Program-made: the position numbers and the translations under genes
DNA from: an uncultured Geobacteraceae bacterium
Lineage (GTDB): Bacteria > Desulfobacterota > Desulfuromonadia > Geobacterales > Pseudopelobacteraceae
DNA: 37,638 nucleotides
Direction: 5' to 3'
Assembly (NCBI GenBank): GCA_903876875.1
Contig: CAIRBT010000065.1
Location: 1 to 37,638, forward strand
In this document: in pieces, positions 27,101 to 33,734 of the stretch
Numbering within the stretch: the first letter of the stretch is position 1
How the letters are laid out: each line of letters starts with the position of its first letter
Notes under the pieces: generated by a model
The model's input: only the letters and a program-made list of their open reading frames with translations
Told to the model about the DNA's origin: nothing
Database searches by the model: none

Positions 27101-29378
27101 GTGCTATCAGTGCATCCGCCTCATCCAGAGCCCCCTTTCCCGGCAGGTAGGTCAGGGTAAGACCGGTCGCGTAGAGCAACACCGGATCTTCCGGGTATGA
27201 TGCCAGCTGTTTTCGATACAGCGCAAGCAGCTCCCCAGCCTGCCCCATGGCAGCCACGGCTTTGATATAGCCACGATGGGCCTCAATGCTGCTGCCGTCA
27301 GAGCGAATCAGATCCAGAAACAACGAGCGAGCCGCCGCCATTTCCCCCATACGATAGAGATTTTCGCCGGCGGCAACGGTTTTACGGACAGCAGCAGAGC
27401 GGGCAAGTTGGTAGAGCGGTGTCTCCTCCGGCTGCTCATTCATTTCCGTTTCATAGAGCCCTTTGGCTTCGGCATACCGTTCTTCCCGATAAAGCAGTTC
27501 GGCCAGGGCAAAACGCGCCGCCGCCGTGGCCGAGGCCACCACCGGAAACTTTTCCAGCACTGTGCGGTACGCATCTTTGGCAGCGGTCCATTCACCGGCA
27601 CCATAGGCCACATCACCCTGCCGGTTCCAGGCTCCCATGGCCAAACGGGGCAGCCGGGTCCGGTACCGCTCCGCCAGAGCTGAGAGTGCCGCAATATCAG
27701 CATGATCCCGGGGGGATATAAGATCGACAACGGCGGTTATGGCGGCATCGGCCCACTCTTCCTGATCGTCGAACGCCAGGGCAACATCAGCCAGTGCGGC
27801 AACGGCTCCCTCCCCTTTTTCCAGCCGGGACAACAGCAGGGCACGCCGGAATGCGGCCTCTGCCTTGAGGGGACGACCGGCACCACTCAGAGCGGCAACG
27901 GCCTCCAGACGGGCAACGGCTGAAAGCTGGTCGGCCGCACCGCCTCCATACCCGGCAAGAAGAAAGGCCATGTCTATCTGGAAGCGTGCCCGTGCATCGT
28001 CTCCCCCCCGGTCAGCGACCGTTTTCAGAGAGCGTTCCGCTTCTGCAAGAATTTCCTGACGTCGTTGCAGCAGAACCGCCTCGTTGCACCGTTGTACTGT
28101 TTTCAACCTGAGGCCGGCGATCTCCGCCAAGGCTCGTTCCCGGGGGAATTGCACGGAGCGACGTGCCACCCGGTCATACTGTTCAACGGCAGAGCCCGTT
28201 TCCCTCGCCTGCTCCATCAAAGTGGCCAACGCCAGACCGGCACGGGCACCCTCAACAGTCGGCTCCGTTTCCCGGGCAAGCACCCGGGCTGCTGCCAACC
28301 GGCCATGGGCCGGATCGGGCGGTTGCCGCTCCAAGATAATCCGGGCCACTCCCCACTGGTCACGGGAAGTCGGTTGGTCAGGAATTTCGCCGGAAACCGG
28401 CAGGGTCATCACCTGACCTCCCCCCGCTCCCCCCGCCACAAAAGAGAAGTGGTCTCCCGCCGGAACGGGTGCCACCGCCATCAGCGACAGTGCCGTCAGT
28501 GGCGAGAGAAAGGGAAACCCGTCTTCACCCTCCCGGCGGAGTTGTATCCTGAATATCTGCCCCATTTCCCGGGCGGCATCGTCACCTGCTACCGTCTGCC
28601 GGGTAAAGAGAATGTCCTCTGCCGTTTCCCACACCGGATAGAGATCCCGCCCCCCCCCCTGGGTCAACCGGGTGAGCTGTCCGTTACTGCTGTCCCAGAG
28701 CCAGATATTGCCGTTTCTCTGTGACGAGCGGGACACAAACAGCCACCGTTTTCCATCCGGCGCAGGAGCCGGAAAGGCGGCATCTATGGTGATCGGTAGC
28801 AGTTCACTGCGCTTTTCTTGTAAAGTAAGCCGCACCAGTTCACGGCGCTCCGCTCCGGGGAGCTGACGGTGATAGACCAGAGCGGAGCCATCAACCGTAA
28901 ACACCGGTGCATCATCGGCAGACTCCCGTCCGGTCAAGCGGGTCGGAACGGCACCCGCTTTTGTCGTGTCGAGAAGCCAGATGTCCCCCTTCACATCATC
29001 CTGGGCATCAACATAGGCAACCAGTGAGCCATCAGCGTTAAGTGCCGGTGCGGCAAGCCGCACCGGACTGCTCAGGAGCAGACGGGGCAGTTCGGCCACG
29101 GCAGAAAAAGCATAGAGCCAGAGTTCATCCCCCCGGTCCCCCCGCTCCACCGTAACCATGCGGCTGCCATTGGCGGCGCGGGCGGCATAGAGCACCGGTC
29201 GGGAGCTGAAGATGACCGGGCGGGGAACAATTTCTGGTCGGGAGCGAGGTGTGGGACGGGGGACTGCCGGTGCCAGCAGCTCATCACCTAGTGGCGCAGC
29301 GGGGGCAGCGGAAGGCGCCGTCAGCAGGAGGAGCAACAGCCCCAGACAGAGTATTCTCACCGGCCGGAGCGGCTTCAT
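21105..29378 (-). CDS. Giant secreted TolB-propeller/TPR/CHAT-domain protein
   Basis: 2757 residues. Order: signal peptide (about 1-27, very Leu-rich); TolB/WD40-like beta-propeller (50-340, repeated DGSLVAYVD, DGSALVYHR, DGKRWLFVS, GDIWLLD blades); first TPR array (370-1540); a degenerate CHAT-like domain (1560-1810); second, canonical TPR array (1815-2345, with GDYTAAVTTLERALAID); coiled coil (2350-2430); C-terminal CHAT domain (2433-2757). The C-terminal domain keeps the caspase-like pair His2625 (HLASHGEF) and Cys2670 (SACQTGLG), plus SSLWRVSD. The internal copy has Pro1690 and Ala1739 at these places. The start is ATG 29378, overlapping the lipoprotein stop as ATGA; a GTG at 29390 is possible. 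Runs of 8-10 G occur in the coding strand. Substrate unknown. Confidence 0.9.
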   Translation of the reverse strand: MKPLRPVRILCLGLLLLLLTAPSAAPAAPLGDELLAPAVPRPTPRSRPEIVPRPVIFSSRPVLYAARAANGSRMVTVERGDRGDELWLYAFSAVAELPRLLLSSPVRLAAPALNADGSLVAYVDAQDDVKGDIWLLDTTKAGAVPTRLTGRESADDAPVFTVDGSALVYHRQLPGAERRELVRLTLQEKRSELLPITIDAAFPAPAPDGKRWLFVSRSSQRNGNIWLWDSSNGQLTRLTQGGGRDLYPVWETAEDILFTRQTVAGDDAAREMGQIFRIQLRREGEDGFPFLSPLTALSLMAVAPVPAGDHFSFVAGGAGGGQVMTLPVSGEIPDQPTSRDQWGVARIILERQPPDPAHGRLAAARVLARETEPTVEGARAGLALATLMEQARETGSAVEQYDRVARRSVQFPRERALAEIAGLRLKTVQRCNEAVLLQRRQEILAEAERSLKTVADRGGDDARARFQIDMAFLLAGYGGGAADQLSAVARLEAVAALSGAGRPLKAEAAFRRALLLSRLEKGEGAVAALADVALAFDDQEEWADAAITAVVDLISPRDHADIAALSALAERYRTRLPRLAMGAWNRQGDVAYGAGEWTAAKDAYRTVLEKFPVVASATAAARFALAELLYREERYAEAKGLYETEMNEQPEETPLYQLARSAAVRKTVAAGENLYRMGEMAAARSLFLDLIRSDGSSIEAHRGYIKAVAAMGQAGELLALYRKQLASYPEDPVLLYATGLTLTYLPGKGALDEADALIARAADRLPSSEYPPQTRGYIAEIRETVYGERGGLERSLALYRRAWLLNNPLEQPENRANLTLNIGNSAYLLGSKATAWKFYSQRLASRIPFDNVDTELIFQQRSAAAAFQMGEKMAPITGYQRALQLVSERLKPSRSLDLFGRLSRRVTERLFTESMRSKPWERALLEHQAIIAELERLGATPPEAPPSSGWERFSATMTLLLERQRGLITSAGDWNGAAAVASSTELSSLAAAVATELEAVPRLTETAAEIHDRLALAFFEADKYAAAREQFEAAFTLSRGLGLFGNLAANRRSASIAAYREAEAASGEEQQRLLKASRDGFVQLLELLVVHPPHPKKPAERSGGLLGIAAQLALDKGDTTDAAFGFSAEQEKRLAESYLARILAELGDLKGGGALLKKQLERYPADVGAVAERDLFGVSLLSHRTAHIEYAQGDVARGAADFRRSTELALRAANPVSAMLNLVNWGSLLAGKTEGERADFLALEARVSRLADSLRGRVSSRTVIRYLNDSGALLVRLSQTAPLSGERQALLYKALEKWDRALFAAAESAPGEVTTQRRRQRGTVQLNRAAVLTALGLSETATAAATAALEEARAGGTLSLEWRALATLGRYDEAVALLERLPLTDYDAQQGEVLERFSSVLEARAAKNPEQAFNLLEKLSEIERVQLLGRGALGLDDPATVEQLRVAAPHLVEIDRLAGQLSGATVVEREYLTLRLGQERSVIDDLLGVQRERIPRFYALAGDGAVRLAAASVVYSSLLPDGDPVQRRAAGERLAALQQAFDRECHTAAGRLCRLIVAQSTELIDIQEALPGKKVLRFTPVGDSRWLLFTIAPTGKLSAETVLTSELTERLTVSRPAYAIVEDPSRFPSIPAVSWGVNGAQLVQALAQRKPFRRQVIDPSGWWQGGEPFLKLPSVPVTGRIADGQTLVLPGRFGLLPKVPSRSGGGGYALPEWEDEAGIRHSLFELVAGENLSLVVAPAGGGAASALSAQLVTLLGVPSLLVHSAGGAGDSAPFVHAYGSSSLADAGSLLAPGWLLIGDRGVDGAEAVRLGKSRFADYAKGGVKAHNAGSYQRALSLFENALTIVAENPTLAKQASTLHRYGRESAFSAGLLERAIFHGEAVVKGMALEKPYSADHADALLRLGLLLGNAERFTEAAAALKEGVGMFADLGLVKEQASALADFGIVMENSVNFTAARSLFEDAATLRQTLKDDDSLAEQYRNIGRIYDLRLNQYVVAEQQYARAGVLYARLGNTGLEAETLLERGRCQRLLGNFTAADQFYREALAKVGDATPRTTMRILLEQANNAWFQGRYQEAFDLRERVEKRATAEKWPLEQVMAKNSGGLIWWTLGDNKRAMTELRGALEQAEQLAVRRDEVATTLNNMGLVQRESGDYTAAVTTLERALAIDRQLGSRWALAYDLRNLGQTRLKMGDPTAAVAQFSEAASLATAIGDKVNGAKILLARGDAEMALQQMTAAETSYRGALESADQLLLREVRWRALYGLARVQKGAGHTETAVQLYRQALDTVEDLRAEIKLDQLKDGFLADKMAVYGELVGVLVELNRPDEAFAVAERSRSRNLIDMLGRQRLSLAGSVDQELYDRQLRLKNELLEQETLLLQATNPKEKQRYEQALERLRGAYQDLLIDLERKRPELLALVKVKPTTLAEIKAQLEPGVVLLSYYQLPNCLLVWRIERERSTLSVQPVTASQLSTKIASYRRMLQNLEPLEKQSRELYELLIGSQLSDGTAYRSVGIIPHGSLHYLSFATLHDGKDYLVDRQKLFYLPAASVLKYTMGRRSAERKRHVLAIGNPDLGNSTLDLPFAEREAGTIHWNYPDVTFLTRERATESWVREHISEFGVIHLASHGEFDPLNPLFSAVRLAKDDKADGRLQADEIFGLDIRADLVVLSACQTGLGDIKSGDDVVGMNRAFMFAGTHALISSLWRVSDVSTAILMKQFYRNFLASGTAESLAKAMQQVKNRYPHPGYWGAFVLTGDYK

Positions 29379-29980
29379 AGCGTCCGCCACCGACCATCGG
29401 CATCTTGAACCCTGGAGCCGGGAACGGAATTTTGCCGGTTAATGCGGGCAAATACCGTGCGAATAGCCGGAAGATCCTTACTGGTAAAGTTTTCATTGGT
29501 CTGTACCACCCGCCGCATCAGGAGATCCCGCGCCTGGTTAACCTCCCCAATTACCTGCTGAAATTCGGCATCGCTGTAATGTGCAGCAAAAGCTTTTTGA
29601 TCATCGGTAGAAATTTTTGCGGTATCCCGGGCAAACGGAGTCAAGAGCCCCTCACTATTTTCGCCGATCCAGCCAAACCGTTTAAATAGCTCCACATCAT
29701 CGGCATGGAAGGCAATCGTCTCCAGAGCCTTCGTGCCATCAAGCTGCTCGGGGGAATGGTGCCGGGGTGCCTCAATGGCCCCGGTGGGGGACACCCCCCG
29801 CACCGATGCGACGAGAAGCATATCCTCACTCAAACTGTTATAGCTCCCCAACACCTGATTTTCCAAAGAGGTCCGTTCACTGACCACCGTCACGTCAACC
29901 TTGGCAAGGGTACATCCTCCGACCGCCAGAGCACAGGCCACCACAAGGGCCATGGCAGAGACCGCTGATTTATTGTGCAT
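29375..29980 (-). CDS. DUF1318 (YdbL-like) lipoprotein
   Basis: A 201-residue lipoprotein with a lipobox ending at Cys23 (AVGGC). After a short segment LAKVDVTVVSERTSLENQ and a middle part with HADDVELFKRFGWIGE, the C-terminal 60 residues match the YdbL/DUF1318 pattern: VNQARDLLMRRVVQTNENFT, DLPAIRTVFARIN, VPGSRVQDADGRW. In E. coli, YdbL is the periplasmic partner of the YnbE lipoprotein and the AsmA-like YdbH; here the lipid anchor and DUF1318 part are one protein. GGAGG lies five bases before the ATG. It overlaps the AsmA-like gene by 11 bases and the CHAT gene by four. Confidence 0.85.
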   Translation of the reverse strand: MHNKSAVSAMALVVACALAVGGCTLAKVDVTVVSERTSLENQVLGSYNSLSEDMLLVASVRGVSPTGAIEAPRHHSPEQLDGTKALETIAFHADDVELFKRFGWIGENSEGLLTPFARDTAKISTDDQKAFAAHYSDAEFQQVIGEVNQARDLLMRRVVQTNENFTSKDLPAIRTVFARINRQNSVPGSRVQDADGRWRTL

Positions 29981-32900
29981 AATTCCTCCGTTTCAATACA
30001 ATGTCACCACGTTGACCGATAACCAGCGTATCTGCCCGCACCACATCAAGAAACGAGCGTAACGCCATAATACTCGTCCGGTTGGCAGCAGTCTCCTGCC
30101 GATGGGCCAGTTCGGAGATGCGAAGACGCTCCACCTTCGGCAGCTGAACGGTAACCCCCTTGATCTGTGCCTCCCCCTCAAGACTGAAGGCACCATCAGC
30201 CGCTATGGCACGGAGCCCCTTGAGACTCCCCATCCGCAACAGTTTGAGCTGCGCAACCATCTGCTCGTTACTTTCAGAGGGATCCAAAGCATAAAACAGC
30301 TGTTCAAGGGTCTGTGTACCAATGGTGCGAATGGTCACCCCCAACGTGAGCTGTTCAAAAAGATCACGCTGCTCCGGTGTCACCGGTGCGGTCAGGGTGA
30401 CGTCTCCGGAAATCTCTGCCTCATCGGGAGTAACCATTTTCCCCCGGGGCTTACCCTGCATGCGGGATAGATCCAGATGGGAAAACGAGCCCGATGCCGA
30501 AATCACCGGCATTTCCGGTACCAGATCCACCACGCCATGGGCCACAATGGTTCCACCCAACAGATCGGCCTGAAAAAAGCCTAACCCACTCTTTTCCCGG
30601 CTGAACAGCAGGTCACCTTCCAGTGAGGTCAGCTCCAACGGTGCTCCAGCCACTTTGGTTGAAACCCGGCGGATTGTGAACGAGCGGGAACCACTAACAT
30701 CGCCACGGAGATCGCTCCGAATGCGCCCCCGCAGATCCGCCGCACCTGCCACGGCTGAAGATACCGGTGGCGGACGGACAAGGGAGGCCGAAAGTGGCAC
30801 CCGGTTGTCCTTTTGTACTCTTTGAACCAATTCGTACAACCGATTGACAACAACATCAGCATGGATTCCCTCGACAAGCGTGCCGTTGGCAAGCCGCGCC
30901 CCGAAATCCTCCGCTTTCACGGCACCTCCGAAGGCGACGTCACGACCGCCATTTACATCAATACGGATGTTTCCGGAAGCGTGCCCCGCCAGATCAAGAC
31001 CGGGCAGCACCGGTGTAAGCAACGGTGAAAACGTCCCGTCAAAGGTCGTAAACAGGATAGCATCGAGCCGACGGGCGAGCGTGGCGGTGGCAAACGGTTC
31101 CTGTTCATCAAACAGGGAGTCAATACGACTGACGTTCAGCTCCCCCTCCTGCCGCACAGCAAAGGGTTCCAGCAGTATCTCCTCACGGATGTTCAATTCC
31201 TTCCAGCTTTGCAGCTGCCCCGCCAGATGCACCATACCATGCTGAGCATCAAATTTACCACCGGTTCGGGCACGGCTCTGCAACTCATCAAAACCTATAG
31301 TTCCCCCAAACGTAAGCCGCTCATCCTGAGAGGACGCAACAAAGCGCACCGGCGAAGTGGTGTGCAGGCCGGAAACCTTGATCTCTCCGGTGGCGGTGGG
31401 GATTACGGCCGATACGGCATCCAGCGTAAAACCACAAGCAACGGCTTCAAACTGCGAAAGAAGATTCCGGACTTTTTGCAACGGATTATTCCCGGAGACA
31501 GGGGACGTTTTTGTCAACGGTGCCGCCAGACTCCACTCAGCGGTAACGTTCCCCTCCCCCCCTACGCCGACCGGAACAAACGGAGCGATAAGCGGCAACA
31601 GCCGCTTCAGATCAGCATGTATGATCCCATGGGAGGCAACGGCATCCGGTGACCTGGCCGTGCGACTCCCCTCTCCGGTGAAGCGAACGGCATCCCCCCC
31701 CCACACATCGGCAGTAACCCGCTCCACCGTCGGCGGCACCCCCGGCACGGCAGAAAAAGTCACACCAAGCGCACTGAAAGCAGCCGACACAGGTACCGAC
31801 ACAGTTTTTTTCCCCGGAGTATTCACCTGAAGGGAGGCTGCCGTCAGCAGAAACTCCGGTATAGCGACAAGCAGTTCCCCCCGGGGGGTGGCGTGGAGAG
31901 TCAGACGTACCTGTTCATGTAACGTCCGCACCGACGAAGCGCGTCCCACGGAGCCACGGTCAAGGTCAAACTTTTGGGTCACTGCCACGGTGGCAGCCAC
32001 ATGACGGGGTGACGTACTTTTAACATTCACATCGGTGGCGTTTACGGACATAGTCCCCCCCGCCCCCTGGAGCGTCAACGGTTCTTTACCCGCAAGCAGG
32101 GCCTGCGTGACCCGCCAGCGCAGCTCTGCGCCCCCCCCCACCGGCAGGGCGGCAGAAAGCGGAAATGTGCCACTCTCAAGGGCAACAAACAGGTCCTCTA
32201 CCCGGGATACCCCCGCAGCCGTCTTGAACTCCAACCGGGGTAATTTGACAGCCAGATCCTTTACTGTCAGCTCCCCCTTGTTCTCCGTTCCGGCAAGGCG
32301 CAATTGCAAGGAGCGAAGTGACAGCAGGCCGGTCACATCGGTGACCGGCAGAGTGGGAGGAAACAAGGGTTCCAGGAGGGTAGCGACCGAGCCAATATCA
32401 AGCGTTGCGGGGCCAACCATCACTTCCAGTGCACGGCCGGGCGCGGCAGGATGGTCAACAAAGGCATGCCATGGCACATCAAGCACTCCGGGAAGCTGGA
32501 GTCGTCCGTCGGGAAAATCAACATGCTGGCTCCCCTGTTTGATGGTGAACCGCTGCTGTAACGTCCCGTTGAGCGGACCAATTGGCTCTGAGTGGGGTCG
32601 ATAGCCCGTGACCAAGAGGGCCTTCCCATCGATCAAAAGCGATGCCTGCAAATTCCGTTGGGCATCCACCTTGCCATGCAGCGTCACCGCAAGCTCCCCC
32701 CCCATTTTTGGAGAGTGTGCCGACAGAAAGGGAGCTAACACACCCTGTAGCAGCGGCAGATTAAAGGCACCATGGGCAACAAACCCCTCCGGCCGCCCCA
32801 TACTGCCGGACAGAGTGAGGGAAGTTCCCGGTGCCAGGCTCGTGACGGCAAGCTCCGCCCCGGTAAAACTCACCCGCTCTGTGCCGCTCACCAGATTACT

Positions 32901-33566
32901 GACCTTGGCACGGCACTCCACCAGTTCCCCCGGTCGGCCGTTCACGACAACCATACCGGTAAGAGAAGCCGTGACCGGACTGGCAACAAGTGACGGCATG
33001 GCCAGATGGAATGAAAAATGATTAAACCGAACCTCACGGTCCGGTTCTGCCGTCCGATAGCGGAGGGTGACCGGTTCCAGATCGACCGTCATCCGGATAT
33101 CAACCGGCAGGTGAAGGTCAAATGCTTGAATACTCCGAAGGGTCTCCGCCAGACGGGTCAACGGATCCCTGACCAACGGCAGTGGTGGTGGCGGCGGCCC
33201 GGGTGCCATCTCAGCCCGGATGTCCCGCGCCCGCAGCGCCAACCCCACACCGAAACGACCGCCGGCATCACGCCCCAGCGACGGAATCAGTTCAAGGTGC
33301 CCCACCTCCGATGAAAGGAGGGGAGCAGACCCCGCACCAAGCTTCAGACCACTCACGTCCACACCATTACGCCACCCCACAGACAGGGCACTCCACGTGA
33401 CCTGCCGTCCCAGTGAGCGAGACAGGATCTGTTTCAATGAATCCTGGATCACGGGGGAACCACACACCGTGGGAAGCAGAGTAACCAGAAGCACAACACC
33501 AAGCAAGCAGACAGTAGCTATCAGTGCCGATAACTTGAGGAGATATTTTAAATGTATGTTAGCCAT
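29970..33566 (-). CDS. AsmA/YdbH-like membrane-anchored protein
   Basis: A 1198-residue protein with one N-terminal transmembrane helix (about residues 10-33) and a long periplasmic part rich in beta strands. Early AsmA-type features: ILSRSLGRQVTWSALSVGW and SGLKLGAGSAPLLSSEVGHLEL. The C-terminal third shows the AsmA-like repeat style (DVSGSRSFTIRRVSTKVAG, FFQADLLGGTIVAHGVVDL, ISASGSFSHLDLSRM) and LQLPKVERLRISEL-type closing strands. YdbH, TamB and YhdP of this superfamily move phospholipids across the periplasm; the DUF1318 partner downstream favours a YdbH-like role. It is the first gene of the operon. A poly-Pro stretch PPPPPLPLV lies at about residues 124-132. Confidence 0.82.
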   Translation of the reverse strand: MANIHLKYLLKLSALIATVCLLGVVLLVTLLPTVCGSPVIQDSLKQILSRSLGRQVTWSALSVGWRNGVDVSGLKLGAGSAPLLSSEVGHLELIPSLGRDAGGRFGVGLALRARDIRAEMAPGPPPPPLPLVRDPLTRLAETLRSIQAFDLHLPVDIRMTVDLEPVTLRYRTAEPDREVRFNHFSFHLAMPSLVASPVTASLTGMVVVNGRPGELVECRAKVSNLVSGTERVSFTGAELAVTSLAPGTSLTLSGSMGRPEGFVAHGAFNLPLLQGVLAPFLSAHSPKMGGELAVTLHGKVDAQRNLQASLLIDGKALLVTGYRPHSEPIGPLNGTLQQRFTIKQGSQHVDFPDGRLQLPGVLDVPWHAFVDHPAAPGRALEVMVGPATLDIGSVATLLEPLFPPTLPVTDVTGLLSLRSLQLRLAGTENKGELTVKDLAVKLPRLEFKTAAGVSRVEDLFVALESGTFPLSAALPVGGGAELRWRVTQALLAGKEPLTLQGAGGTMSVNATDVNVKSTSPRHVAATVAVTQKFDLDRGSVGRASSVRTLHEQVRLTLHATPRGELLVAIPEFLLTAASLQVNTPGKKTVSVPVSAAFSALGVTFSAVPGVPPTVERVTADVWGGDAVRFTGEGSRTARSPDAVASHGIIHADLKRLLPLIAPFVPVGVGGEGNVTAEWSLAAPLTKTSPVSGNNPLQKVRNLLSQFEAVACGFTLDAVSAVIPTATGEIKVSGLHTTSPVRFVASSQDERLTFGGTIGFDELQSRARTGGKFDAQHGMVHLAGQLQSWKELNIREEILLEPFAVRQEGELNVSRIDSLFDEQEPFATATLARRLDAILFTTFDGTFSPLLTPVLPGLDLAGHASGNIRIDVNGGRDVAFGGAVKAEDFGARLANGTLVEGIHADVVVNRLYELVQRVQKDNRVPLSASLVRPPPVSSAVAGAADLRGRIRSDLRGDVSGSRSFTIRRVSTKVAGAPLELTSLEGDLLFSREKSGLGFFQADLLGGTIVAHGVVDLVPEMPVISASGSFSHLDLSRMQGKPRGKMVTPDEAEISGDVTLTAPVTPEQRDLFEQLTLGVTIRTIGTQTLEQLFYALDPSESNEQMVAQLKLLRMGSLKGLRAIAADGAFSLEGEAQIKGVTVQLPKVERLRISELAHRQETAANRTSIMALRSFLDVVRADTLVIGQRGDIVLKRRNYAQ

Positions 33567-33581
33567 TATGAGTACTCATAA
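33566..33581. repeat. 16-bp perfect palindrome at the AsmA-like gene start
   Basis: TTATGAGTACTCATAA (33566-33581) is its own reverse complement. It ends at the first base of the AsmA-like start codon, in a 168-base region between divergent genes, so it could be an operator or an RNA hairpin over the start site. Confidence 0.6.
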
Positions 33582-33628
33582 CCATCATCCGTAATATGGT
33601 AACGTACCTTAATTTCATCTCCCCGTGC

Positions 33629-33678
33629 AACGTCAATTGTCAGGAGCAGCATTTAATGCACACTTTTTTATTGACGTT
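33629..33678. promoter_or_regulatory. 9-bp inverted repeat between divergent genes, possible regulator site
   Basis: AACGTCAAT (33629-33637) and ATTGACGTT (33670-33678) are perfect complements 32 bases apart, about 57 bases before the S8 protease ATG. The right copy contains TTGACG, a possible -35 box, but no convincing -10 box lies at the right distance. Confidence 0.35.
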
Positions 33679-33734
33679 TATTCACGATAAGTTCAGCATG
33701 TTCACTGTATACATGTGTTATGTGGGAGAATGGC

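Noticed and set aside
31142-31830. + strand open frames within the AsmA-like gene
   Set aside because: They are antisense shadows without recognisable domains.
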